Source: Asterochloris sp. CNOR1 (Eukaryota; Chlorophyta; Trebouxiophyceae; Trebouxiales; Trebouxiaceae). Taken from it: a DNA stretch of 64,000 bases. The stretch spans positions 2,914,001 through 2,978,000 of the forward strand of contig OZ017753.1 in the NCBI GenBank assembly GCA_963969365.1, written 5' to 3'. Shown piece by piece: positions 47,101 to 57,700 of the stretch (position 1 is its first letter; every line of letters starts with the position of its first letter). The notes below the pieces were generated by a model. The model ran no database searches. It was not told the DNA's origin and was given only the letters and a program-made list of their open reading frames with translations. A program made the translations under genes and the position numbers.

Positions 47101-47799
47101 TCGGGCACACAAATGAGAAATCTGCAGGCTGCAGCAGGCCACAAATGGTTTTAGTTGCCCACTCCGGTGCTGACTGGCCCACAAAGCATGCTGGAGCGCC
47201 AGCAGCAGAACCAGGGCAAGCCACTCTGCAGCTGTAGGGTGTCTGCGGGCTGTGTGTGGTTTGGGGTGGGGCAGGGTGTCAGCTTGTTGTCGCCGCTGAG
47301 TGAGCGCTCAGGCAGGAGTAAAAGTGACTCACATAGAAGATCAGGATGAGCCAGCGGCCTGCTCAGGGGGACACACAGGTCAGGAGGCGCATGTAGGGGG
47401 CCCGGCACTTATGACAGCATGCAGCACGACGCAGCGCTGACTTGGCAGCCTGGTTTTTGGGCAAACCCACCCTTGTAGTCTGAGCTGGATATGTTCTTGA
47501 AGTCTGTAGAGTTCACCACAGCCTTTCCCTCCCAGGCTGCAGCAGCAGTGCCTTGTGTGTCACTTGTGTGCACCGCCTCAGCACGAGCATCACAGGCACA
47601 GGGCGACCTGGCCCAATGGAGGGTGCCAGCAACTGTGCAAGGGAGCAGATCGAGGACCGGCTGAGAGATCACCTGGTGCTGACTTTCCCACCTGGCTCCT
47701 GCTTGTGTTCAGGATCCCAGTCATGACAGACCTCCTTGTCAGTTGTGGGGCAATTCTGATACCTGCCGTTCTGCACAGCCGGAGAGCCTGCATGTGCAT
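44191..47799 (-). CDS. AhpC-type 2-Cys peroxiredoxin with probable mitochondrial presequence
   Basis: Nine exons (47799-47673, 47536-47471, 47358-47333, 47128-47042, 46230-46155, 45761-45700, 45366-45283, 44612-44547, 44295-44191) join in phase to 232 residues. The first 35 residues, MHMQALRLCRTAGIRIAPQ followed by LTRRSV, are basic, lack acids and look like a mitochondrial presequence. The peroxidase core follows: [32 protein letters not shown] with the peroxidatic Cys, VVACSVDSVYDHLAW, NYPLLSD, FAQRATFITDPDGVLRWK and EIGRNMDEILRVLLALQ. The resolving Cys is in YVREHGEACPATWKPG. The PADF-x-FVCPTEL and GEACPATWK blocks are closer to bacterial AhpC than to plant chloroplast 2-Cys peroxiredoxin. 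It should reduce peroxides using a thiol donor. One exon is only 26 bases. Confidence 0.88.
44820..45290 (-). repeat. Repeated exon-end/donor copies in a peroxiredoxin intron, one of them inverted
   Basis: The exon ending at 45283 (minus: CTTAGGTGGAAG, donor GTAAGG, then CAGTCAGCTGACTGG) recurs degenerately at about 44930 and 44835 in the same orientation. At about 45047-45090 it recurs in the opposite orientation: CTTAGGTGGAGCGTGAGGC lies on the plus strand. The inverted copy can pair with its neighbours. Confidence 0.65.
46589..46676. repeat. 14-bp inverted repeat joined to 26-bp tandem repeats in a peroxiredoxin intron
   Basis: GGCTAGGCACACTG (46589-46602) is the exact reverse complement of CAGTGTGCCTAGCC at 46626-46639 and again at 46652-46665. 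The latter two belong to a 26-bp tandem unit. The pre-mRNA could form a strong hairpin. Confidence 0.85.
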
Positions 47800-48105
47800 G
47801 AACTTTGACTGAAGTCAGAACTCTAAACCGATTTCCTGCAGGCCCAACAAAACGTTGGCAGGTTCTTGTGCAGCATGGACCTGCCACGGTGCCTGTCAGG
47901 CGCGCAAGCTACATGCAGCAACCGTCCAACCCCCTCCCAGCCTATGACCGGGCACAGACCACACCTGCAGCCTCCCAGTGAGATTCTAGACTTGCAGCAC
48001 GAATCTCTGAACACCCAGTTGCCTACCTGCATGGCCTGAACACAGTGGGTCCCTGCAGGCCGTCATCCGCTGCAACCATGCAGTGTAACAAATGAGGGCA
48101 AGGAG
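47800..48105. promoter_or_regulatory. Probable shared promoter of peroxiredoxin and the S1-domain gene
   Basis: About 306 bp between divergent starts. An acceptor-like CTGCAG at 48055-48060 followed by an open frame suggests that the S1 gene may have an upstream transit-peptide exon inside or beyond this gap. Confidence 0.35.
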
Positions 48106-51100
48106 ATGCGCGTGGACGGCCTGGAGACGCCTAATGACTCAGACTACATTGAGTTAGATCAGCTGCAGGTGCGGCCCAGCAAGGTTTGCATGCTGCCAAA
48201 GCCGCAGGCATTGCTCTGCAAGCCCGCCTGCCTGGCGCAGGCCCTGGCTGCATCTGCTGCCTTAATTGCTGGCCATCCAGTGTTTCCACGCTGCCCTGCC
48301 TGCTGTGTGTCACCCAGATCAAGCCACAGCATTGTATAACTCTCGACCCCTGAGCACAGGCTTCAGTCTGTTCGCTTGCTTGCACGGCTGGCTGCATGAG
48401 GTGCAGTGGACTCCAGTGCTGCTGCTCAGCTTCAGCGGCTGCAAGCATGCTCAGCAGCAGCAGCTGGGGGCTGCTCAGCAGCAGCAGCTGGGGGCTGCTC
48501 AGCTGCAGCAGCCATGGGCTGCTCAGCTGCAACAGCCATGTGAGGTTACCGGCATGTCTGCACAGGCATGTGATTGGATGAATCTGCCTCTGCTTCGCAA
48601 TGCAGATGCCTGACCAGTTGCCGGGCGAGCATCCCTCGCTCGCGTTCCAGCCACTGGAGCGCAGAGTGGACCTGACAGCTCTCGAGTACATGGATCTTGA
48701 GGGAGAGGACGCCATCAGCGTGCCCGAAATGAACTACTGGTTCACGTGCCCAGAAGGTGATCCCTGCTTTGAATGGCCAGCACTGGTGCACTTGGCAGCT
48801 CAGTCGAGCTAGCTGAGCAGCCTGCGCACCCACTCTGGGCAGAGCATGGTGAGCAGCCCTGTTGTGTGGAAAAAGCTGATGAGCACCTGAGAGGCCCCCA
48901 TGCTGGTAAGCACTGGCTCATACATGGCACCAGTGAGCTTAGCAAGACTGCTGCCCCTAGAGAGCACCCTGAGCAGCTGTGAAGCACATGTTGCAGCCTG
49001 TTCTGTGATTGGCCGTCCGACACTGAACAACTGTGCTCTGATGGCTGCCCTTTGCTGATGTGAGCAGCCTGGACGCCTGCAGTGGCTCAAACCTCAGGGG
49101 TGCCTGCTGCTGCACAGATGATGCGCTTGCTGCGCCCGGCTGCAATGGTCAGCCTGGGTGGCAGCAAGGTCTGTGCCAGAACGAGGCATGGAAAATGAAC
49201 CCGCAGCGCTCCTCTGAGCAGGCCACGCTGTCATTGTTGTTATTGCTGCTGCATCGTCGGCATTGTCGACATAACTGTCGCTGCGCACCTGCAGGTGGCT
49301 GGGACAAGCGGACGAAGCGTTTGCTCAAACTGAAAGAGGTCCCCTGGGAGATCTCAAACAGCAGGAACCCTGGAGAGGACAGGGTGAGCCTGGCAAGCAG
49401 TGCACAATGCATAGACGCCGATCGCCCCTGTGTGCAACATGCGCACACACCCTGTAGGGCAGTCATCCCCTGTGTGCGCCGGCAGCCAGGCTGAAGAGTG
49501 TCGCCCTGTCTGCAGACACCCCTGTCAAAAGTAGAGGTGGGAAAGCGCTACAAGGGCCCCATCTGCAAGATGATGCTCATCCATGGCGTCTTGGTTGACA
49601 TTGGGGCTGAGAACGATGCGTGAGTCGGCACCCACTTTGGTGCATCTCACAGCAGGCAGCGTTGACCTCCAGGCCAATGCTTGAGCCGCCTCTGGCTGGC
49701 ACCTGCTGGCTGAACCCTGACTCCAGCCCGGACACTGGCAGAGTGTCAGGCATCATGTGCGGTACCCTGATCAGGCCCCCTGCGGTGCTTACCTGCATGC
49801 ATGCTGCTCACTCTGACGTGCTGGTGAGCACAGGGGGCAGGGAATGGCGTTCACACAGATGATGTCCCCGCACTTGACCTCCTGCAGCTACACACCAGCG
49901 GCACAGGGCCTGCCTATCTTCTGAAGCACAGCACCGTCCCTCCAGGCGGCAAGCTATGTCTTGCAGTTGCTGCTCATAAAGTCAGTGCTGACTGCGCTGA
50001 CTGTCTGGGGTTGCAGGCTCATCCCCATCGGTGAGGACGCATGGATGGATGACCCTGGGCAGAAAGCTGTCCTGTGGAAGCATTTTGAGATGGGGAAGGT
50101 GGTCACCGTCAAGATCCACAAGGTTAGCTAAGTCTGAGCCTACACCATACGCCTGAGGCGACATTTCTTTCTGCATTGCTCCGCCCGTGACACCTTCAAG
50201 GCCAGCTGTGGGGCAATTCATGCACGTGCATGGCCTGCAGCATGTGACTCGAGCTGATACACCACCGTGCTTGCTGACACTGCATATGGCAGGGCCACTC
50301 ACACCAGCTGTGGAAGTGCTGGTTCAGACAGTGTGAGCACCGGCACTGGCAACCAAGAGTGCCATGCCGTGACAAGCCACTTATGCCCTGTGTTGCAGGT
50401 GGTGGACTCGCCCTACTGCAGATTCCCCATCATTGCCGAGCTGGTCACCACAAGCCGGCCCCTCAAGGCAGCAATGTGAGCATCCCCTGTATGTTGGAGC
50501 ACATCTCACAGTCCACTGCTAATGGCACACTGTGGTTGGCGTGGGATCGACCTGCTGGCAACCCCCATCCATTGCACTGCATTTTGGTGTGGCTTTCTGC
50601 CTGCCAAGGACCCCACAACAAGTCACGTGCTACCCAGGCTGACCGGGCCCAGAAGCGGTCCAGGCCTTTGCACTGTGCATGTGAATATTGGTCTGGTGCA
50701 CCTGCTGGGCAGCTGTCCAGGATGTTTAAATCGCTTGAGTGTCTCGTGGTGGGGCCGCTTTGACCTGCCCACCCCTGCTCAACAACATCAGTCCTGCTCC
50801 CCTGCAGTCCCCCTGTGGAGGATTATGAGCCTTCATATGACCTGTCTGGCATCTCCAGCATGGCAGAAGCAGTCAGGATCACAGGCAGGGAGATGCCACC
50901 AACAGAGAACATCAACCAGACGCTAGGGGAAGATTACAGCTGGCTGGTGAGTGCTTGTGAGCCCTCAGATGCCACTGCATGCATGTTGCAGTTGCCAAGC
51001 CCGGTCCTGTGAGCGTTTGACAGCCCCATGCATTGGGCAGCAGCAGCGCTCATGGCACTGCCTGCATGCTGCGTTCAGCCATGTGACCTGTGTGACTGTT

Positions 51101-51282
51101 GGAACATCACCACGCCAGCTCTGCTGCAGATCACCGCAATGGAAGAGGACGGAGAGATCACTGAGGAAGATCCAATCGATCCAGAAAACCCTTCACCCAG
51201 ATGGACCGTGCCTGAGTACCCTTCAGATGATGAATTCCCTGAGCAACTTGCAGAGATGCTGACTGCTGTTGCCGGCGAATAG
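48106..51282 (+). CDS. pTAC10-like protein with S1-type RNA-binding domain
   Basis: Eight exons (48106-48168, 48606-48756, 49295-49383, 49516-49619, 50017-50122, 50399-50475, 50808-50946, 51130-51282) join in phase to 293 residues; an upstream exon may be missing. The middle contains an S1-like barrel: GKRYKGPICKMMLIHGVLVD, IGAENDALIPIGEDAW, FEMGKVVTVKIHK and YCRFPIIAEL. The same order (VDIG, P-I-G-x-D-W, V-x-V-x-I, FRFPLEL) occurs in plant pTAC10, a component of the plastid-encoded RNA polymerase nucleoid. Upstream are MNYWFTCPEG and KEVPWEISNSRNP; the C-terminus is acidic (EEDGEITEEDPIDPENP). It is much shorter than land-plant pTAC10, so a separate S1-domain family is possible. Plastid location is inferred. 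Confidence 0.7.
48448..48543 (+). repeat. 24-bp minisatellite, four tandem units, in an intron
   Basis: Units start at 48448, 48472, 48496 and 48520. The first two are identical (TGCTCAGCAGCAGCAGCTGG then GGGC) and the last two are diverged CAGCTGC variants. Confidence 0.9.
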
Positions 51283-51762
51283 CTGCTTATATTGCCAGTG
51301 GCAGGCATGCGCCTGTCTTCAATTATATCCTTTCTGCTCATCCCTTCTGCTGTTTGTCAAAAATCACAAACTACACTGGACTGTTTTCATGAACATTCAG
51401 GCACGGCAATCTGACAATCGGAATTCGCCACTGCCCCACTGCCATGCTGCTCAAAGTTTGACTGCCTTTAAATACTGCATTTACATTCACATGCAATGTC
51501 AGGAGGCCAGATGCATTCCTCCGAAGGAGCTCCGAGTCTGCCACATGTTATTCTGCAGCAGAAATGTGAGAGCATACTTGCAAACATACTGCCTCTCAAT
51601 GCATGGTGGTCATAAGCAGGTCTGAACCTTCTGCAAGGCTGAGCTCTGAGGTGGCACCGATGCAGGGTTTCCCAGAGACCTCCAATCAGCACATGCCATC
51701 ATCCATGACAGCGTCAGCCACAGTCTGCTGCTGGTCAGGGGCAGCACAGTCACTGCCTGCAG
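51283..51762. other. Intergenic or 5' part of the RMC1 gene, no firm exon seen
   Basis: This 480-bp stretch separates the S1-gene stop from the first supported RMC1 exon. It should contain the N-terminal exon or exons of RMC1 (about 60 residues in the family), but none could be fixed. Confidence 0.4.
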
Positions 51763-51781
51763 CTGGTCCGGCGACAACAGC

Positions 51782-54700
51782 ATGAGGAGTTTTGATGCAG
51801 GGGAAGGGCCCCCCATAGCAGATGCTAGGCTGTCCCCTGATGGCACGCTGCTGGCTGTGCAGCGCAGTGCTGCCCAGCTGCAGGTGAGTGGCTGCATGGG
51901 CTGCTTCTGGCTGCTTGCAGCCACCAAGTACATTGCAGCAGGGACCAACGACCTTGGGCCTGCGTCTGGCTGCTGGGAACCACACTCACTACTGCTCTAC
52001 AGACCAGCAGCACCAGTGGCCTGCTTCAGCCTGATTGAAGCATTCGCAGCATTGCTGTGCAGATTACCTGCAACAAGCGCCTGCGTCAGCCTGTTACAGG
52101 CACATCAAGCATTGCTATGCAGATGATGGGCAGCTGCAGGCTCCCCATGCACTGCTGTGTGGATCAGCAGCATCAAGATTTGCATCAAGCTGCTTGATGG
52201 CTCACTCAGCATTGCTGAGCAGCAGCAGGGGCCTGCCTCAGCCTGTATGTAGGCGCACTGCACATCTTCTCTGCGGGCTGCTTCAGGCTGCTCGCGGGCT
52301 CTTTTGAGAAGCGCTACACGTGTGCTGGGCACAAGCGCTTGTGGCTGCTGGCAGTCTCATGCAATGCATGCACCGGCCAGGAAGGCAATTGGTACTGAGG
52401 GCTCGCCGCCCTTTGCTATCCTCCTGAAGCACATTCATCTGTTGGGAGCAGGCACAGGCCATACTGAGCTGAACATTGAACCTGCAGGTGCTGCAGCAAA
52501 GTCGCAACAAACTAGCTTTCGGGACGCCCTCCAGATTCAATCGTCATGTGGTCATGCCTGCAGGTCCTGCAGCAGGGCAGCGACAAGATGTTTGTGCAGG
52601 CGCCACGGGCACGGAGCCCACTGCTGGGCTTCTGGTGGCCTCAGGGGGGGACCTGTAGCCTTGTCATGGCCACAGCCCAGGCAAGCAGATGCACAGAGCA
52701 GCTCCCTCTCGAGTTGCTGCAACATCAACTATGGCTGTTGCGCCTGTCCTAGGTATTGACACCTGTGCAATTGATGACAATGGCGAACACACCTACAGCT
52801 GCATGTCATTTGGCAGCAGCATCGATCGGGGCATAGTACAGCGTGCCCTTCAAGACGCTGCTGTCCAGCAGTTCACCCATGCTGGCAGGCTGTTGACGGA
52901 TCAAGCAGGTGACCCACAACATCATGCTCTGCCATGCCCTACACGTCTGGCCTGCAGGGCTATCGCTGCATGGCGTAATACCAATGCACTGCAAGTCTGC
53001 TCCGCCCTGCTGTGTGGAGACTGAAATTCTACAGCTGCAGCCCGAGCAATGTGGCCAGGTGCTCATCCAGCAGCGCTCCCACCCAAGTCTCAGCATCTGT
53101 TGGTGAAGTATGAAGCCTGTCCTGGTCGGAAGGCCGCCACCTTGAGCACTGCAAAGTATTGCGCCCTGCACAGTGCTGCGCCCTGCAAAGTGCTCCGCCC
53201 TGCCCCCAGAGAATTGGAGCTGCATGATTTCATACAATCTGTTGTGTAAGCGGCCAGGCCCTGCTGTGCAGGGGCTGGAGCTGTACGGCCTGCAGCCCAA
53301 GCAGCAGGGCCTGGCGTACATAGAGAGGCGCCCCCACCCGGTGCGCTGGTGCAGCTACAGCCATGAGGCGCGGATGGCACTGCTGGGCACAGGGGAGGGC
53401 GGCCACTGGGTTCAGGTGACTAACCAAACATACCCAAAATTGTGGTCATGGGACAATCAACAAAGAGCGGTGCACGAGACCTGCACAGAACACAGACCAA
53501 GATCTGCATGGGGCCTGACACACTGGCGGGTGCCAGGTTGTTTGGTGTACAGACCTGCGGACAGACTTCTGGGCATGGCGCAGGAGGACACGGACATCAG
53601 GGCTACTGCTGTTGTAGTCAGTGGCCTTGCAGGGGACAGGGGAGATAACTTCTTCTGATTCCTGGTGACCACGAGTTCAAATTCAACAGAGATCGGGCTG
53701 GGCATGCAGAATGACCCACCTGCTGGTGCCTGAAGGGTGCCTGCCAAGCTTTTGTTGGCCTCTTTTGCCACAGAAATTAGGAATCGCCTGATCCAGGCGG
53801 GTTGCAGGTCTGCTGCACATTCTTCTGGACCACCACATTCAGGCAGGGAAGTTTGGGTGGTCCAGGTGGAGGGAGGTCTGTTTCTGGATTTTTCTGCCTG
53901 CACACCAGCAGGTTGTGTGCAGCAGCATCTCTGCCTGCGATGTGTGCTGTTTCCGATCCCATGTATGTAGCAGCAGACTTAAGTAGCCCTACATGTAGCT
54001 GGACGTGTGCAGCAGCCATCTGTGCCAATAACGTACGCAGTCACTGAAAGCTTTGTATGCAACACTGATTTGTGCTCACCTTACCTGCAGGCATACCAGT
54101 TTGCAGAGGCGGGGGTCGTGCGGCTGCCTCCTTTTCAGGTGCGCATTGCTCTGATGTCAGTAAGAATCCTTGTGCAGTGTACACACAACCACTCAGGCGT
54201 CGGCTTATCTGGTGTCTCAGTGTCCTGCAACGCTGACACCTGTGCACAGCTGCCCACAAGGCTCCTCTGCCTGCACAGCTGCTCCTGCACCTGACCTGAC
54301 GACTGCTGAGCCACTGCCAAGACCCAATGTTCCAGACGACTGGCTGCACAGCGTTCCTCATCCGTATGGAGCAGCAAACTGCTACACAGGTGCAGCTCAT
54401 CAACAAGGCACATAGCACACCAAGGAACGCGTTGCCATTCCCTGCACAATACAGGTTTCAACCTCTGAGCCTGAGCAGTGCGGTTCCCCCCACCCTCTTC
54501 CCGAGTTTGGCCCACACAATGTGCAGCTGGTGACCATGTACGGCCGCGTGTACTGCTGCCACCTGGACGCCATTGGGCAGCGGGTGCAGCTTTCCCGCAT
54601 TTACAAGTGAGCTGCTTGGAAGGCCTGACATGAGATGCATGCATGCATGGCTGCCGCCTAGACGCCAGTGGACAGCAGGCTGTAGCTGTTTCTCATTTAT

Positions 54701-57700
54701 GAATGTTCTGAGGGACCTGGCTTGACATGCATGCCTGAGTGGAGGGACAGTACATGGAGGCCATCTGCACCTACAAAGGAGCATGTGGCGGTGCCTGGCA
54801 CTGGTGCTCGCATGTGATGCTGCCAGCTGAAGAGCAGCAGACGAGTGCATTTTCAAGAAAGCATCAGTGGGTCATTGACAGGTGTGGGCTGGGTCACGCA
54901 GCGCCCTCTCATTTCAGCTCCCTTTGTTCTGGGCAGGGTTGCAATGGGCCTGCACTTGGTCCTGGACACAGCAAGACTGAGAGCAGCAGCATAGGGCTGA
55001 GCATCCTGACAGCCAGATTCTGAAGATGTGCAGGGACCTCATTGCCCTGCACACTGAGAGCAGCAGCAGCACCCCAACACTGTGCCTTCTGTGAAGTCGG
55101 GCAGGGACGCTATGGTCCTGTAGCTTCACACTGGAGACTGAGAGCAGCAGCATGGGGCTGAGAACTGTGTCAGCCTAATTCCAAAGATGCATGCGTATCT
55201 TGCCGCCCTGCAGACTGCAGCAAGGAGGTCAAAACTGTGATGCGCACCATGCAGGGATGCTGTGGTCCTGCAGCTGACCCTGGAGACTGACAGCAGCAGC
55301 ATGGGTCTCAGCACAGTGGACAACCTGCTAGTGGTGCACAACCTGCGCCGAGGAACCGCTTTGCTGTTCGATGTCCTCGCTGACGGCGCATCTCCTCTGG
55401 CTGACGCATGTCCCGTGCACCAACAGCAGCTCCAGCAGGCTGACCGGGTAAGCAGTCTGTAGATCCTGCTTGGCAGCCTCCCCAGTACCCCGCTGTCTAT
55501 CGTTAAGTCACATGCAAAGCCTGCACAAGGCCTCCCGCTGCATCTGTGGGAAGGCCACAGACGTGCTTGCTGTCCACTGGTTTCCTCAGCAGCCTGCCTC
55601 TGCATTGCAATGACATGCTTGCCGGAGGGCTCCCATTCCAGCATTTTGCAACACAACATCCGGTCTGCCGCCTGTTCACTGGCGCACCCTTCCACTCACC
55701 CATGCATTCTCTTGAACGCCTGCAGGAGGACTCCCTGCCCACCAGTTCGCAGCCGCGGGCGCTGCCCCTGTCCAGCCAGCCCTCGGAGTCTCAGCTGCCC
55801 TTGGGCGCGCCCACGCCGGAAGCCCCAGGGGGTGCCATACCGCCCCAGCGCTTGCCATCTGGGCCGGTTCAGGTCAGCAGCTGCCGTCATGCTGTCTGAA
55901 CGTATGCGCGCCCTGCCTGTGCTGGGAGCGCAGGTGAGGTAGAAGCTGCTGTTGCCCTCCGATGGCTGAGGGGTGTGGTTAAAAAGTCAATGACCACCCG
56001 CCGAGGTTACCACTGAAGCAATCCTTGTTACTTGACCCCTGAGCTGCTGCGCCTGTACAGGGATGGGGACCAGGTGGGGGCCATGGTTTTCAGGGATCTG
56101 ACTGGTCTTTCAACTCACCAACCAGCTGTTCTCACTGGTCTCTCAACTCTGACTGGCCTGCCCACTCCTGAGCTGCCCGGTGGCAGGCAACACTCTGTGC
56201 GAGGCTGATTTCGCCAGGGCACTGCGCAGCGCTGTCCCTCTGCCTGGCCATGGTGGTCTGAGGCCAGGCTGAGAGTCATTGCTTGAGTTAGCCTCCCCCT
56301 GCAGTGATGCGACTGTGTGCCACGCCCCACTGGCAGGAACGAGCTCCTGCAACCTTGAACACCCCCCTTCTGGCCCTAGGGCAGGAAGGACGTACCTGCT
56401 GAGGGGCATCACTTGTGCAGCATCTCAACTGATGGCCTCCAGCCTTGTTGCAGGAGTTGGGAGTCTGCTGAGGGCAGCTCCAGGCCCGCTTTCAGCAAGC
56501 ATCACTTCCTGTTCTAGTGCCCACTGTGGGGTGATGAAGGTTGGCACTCTAGCAGCATCTCAATCGATGGCCTCCAGCTGTGGTGCAGGAGTGGGTGTCC
56601 GCTGAGGGCAGCATGCTCCAGGCCCTTCCCTCAGCAGGGCAATTCTTCCTGCCCTACAATCTGAGGTGGGATGATGAAAGGCAGCGTTCTTGCAGCATCT
56701 CTACTGATGGCCTCCAGCTATGGTGCAGGAGTGGGTGCTGGCTGAGGGCAGCATGCTCCAGGCCCTCCCTGAGCAGGCACCCCTGGACCCAAGGTGGGGT
56801 GATGAAAGGCAGCACTCGTGCACCATCCCTAGAAATGAAATTGTTGATGGCCTCCAGCTGTGGTGCAGGAGTGGGTGTCCGCTGAGGGCAGCATGCTCCA
56901 GGCCCTCCCCTCTCAGGAGCTGCCCCCGCAGGTCTGGGACTCAGCCCAGTGGGACGCCTCAGCCCTGCTGACGTACCCGAGGGGCCGAGGAGCCAGTCTG
57001 GACCTTCGCGGCACCGGCGGCCGCAGCGCACGCTGCGAGCTGCCCCGCCATGTGCTCACAGATGGGGACAGGCAGGTCAGTGGCACAAGCGCTCGCACTG
57101 CGCTCTGCAGGTTGCCCCAGCGTGTAGTCGCAGATGGAGCGCGTGACATGTGATTCCTGTATACAGAGAACGTTTGTGGTGTCTGTGAGTGGCACAGGCA
57201 TCTGCATCACATGCTGCCATGACTTGTCGCGGGTGCGTGCTGGCAGACAGGGGCGGGCAGGTGAGCGGCACAGGCGCTTGCTCCGTACCATTGAAGCCTC
57301 CCCAGTGTGATGTCACAAACAGAGGGCAGCAGGTCGGATCCATCAACTTCCCCTGTCCAGCATGGGTACTCTCGAAATGTTGGGCACTCGGCGCTGCAAC
57401 TGCCCTGCCAAGGTATTTGGAAGCCGTTGGCGGTGTTCCCAGCTTGACCCTACGCTTGTCACAACAGCACAGCAGCCTGTTGATGCTGCATGCTTTACGA
57501 ACGTGCATTTTAGTCAATAGCCATGTGCTCTGCACTGTGGACGTGGCCGCTGTTCAGTGAATGCCAACTACTGGGGCGATTAGTTGCCGCTGCTGAACAG
57601 AGTGTTGCCCTGTTCAGTGAGCTACTGTGGCTCAAGACAAGCCACTGTGGACAGGGCTCTTGCAGCATACCACACACACCAGCAACAGGTGATGCACACC

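Noticed and set aside
52753-52910. Open reading stretch (codons IDTCAIDDNGE onward) as an extra RMC1 exon
   Set aside because: It begins after an acceptor-like CCTAG and is open, but including it would interrupt the conserved passage from the AQ end of exon 2 into GLELYGLQ. A phase-0 join without it fits the family exactly.
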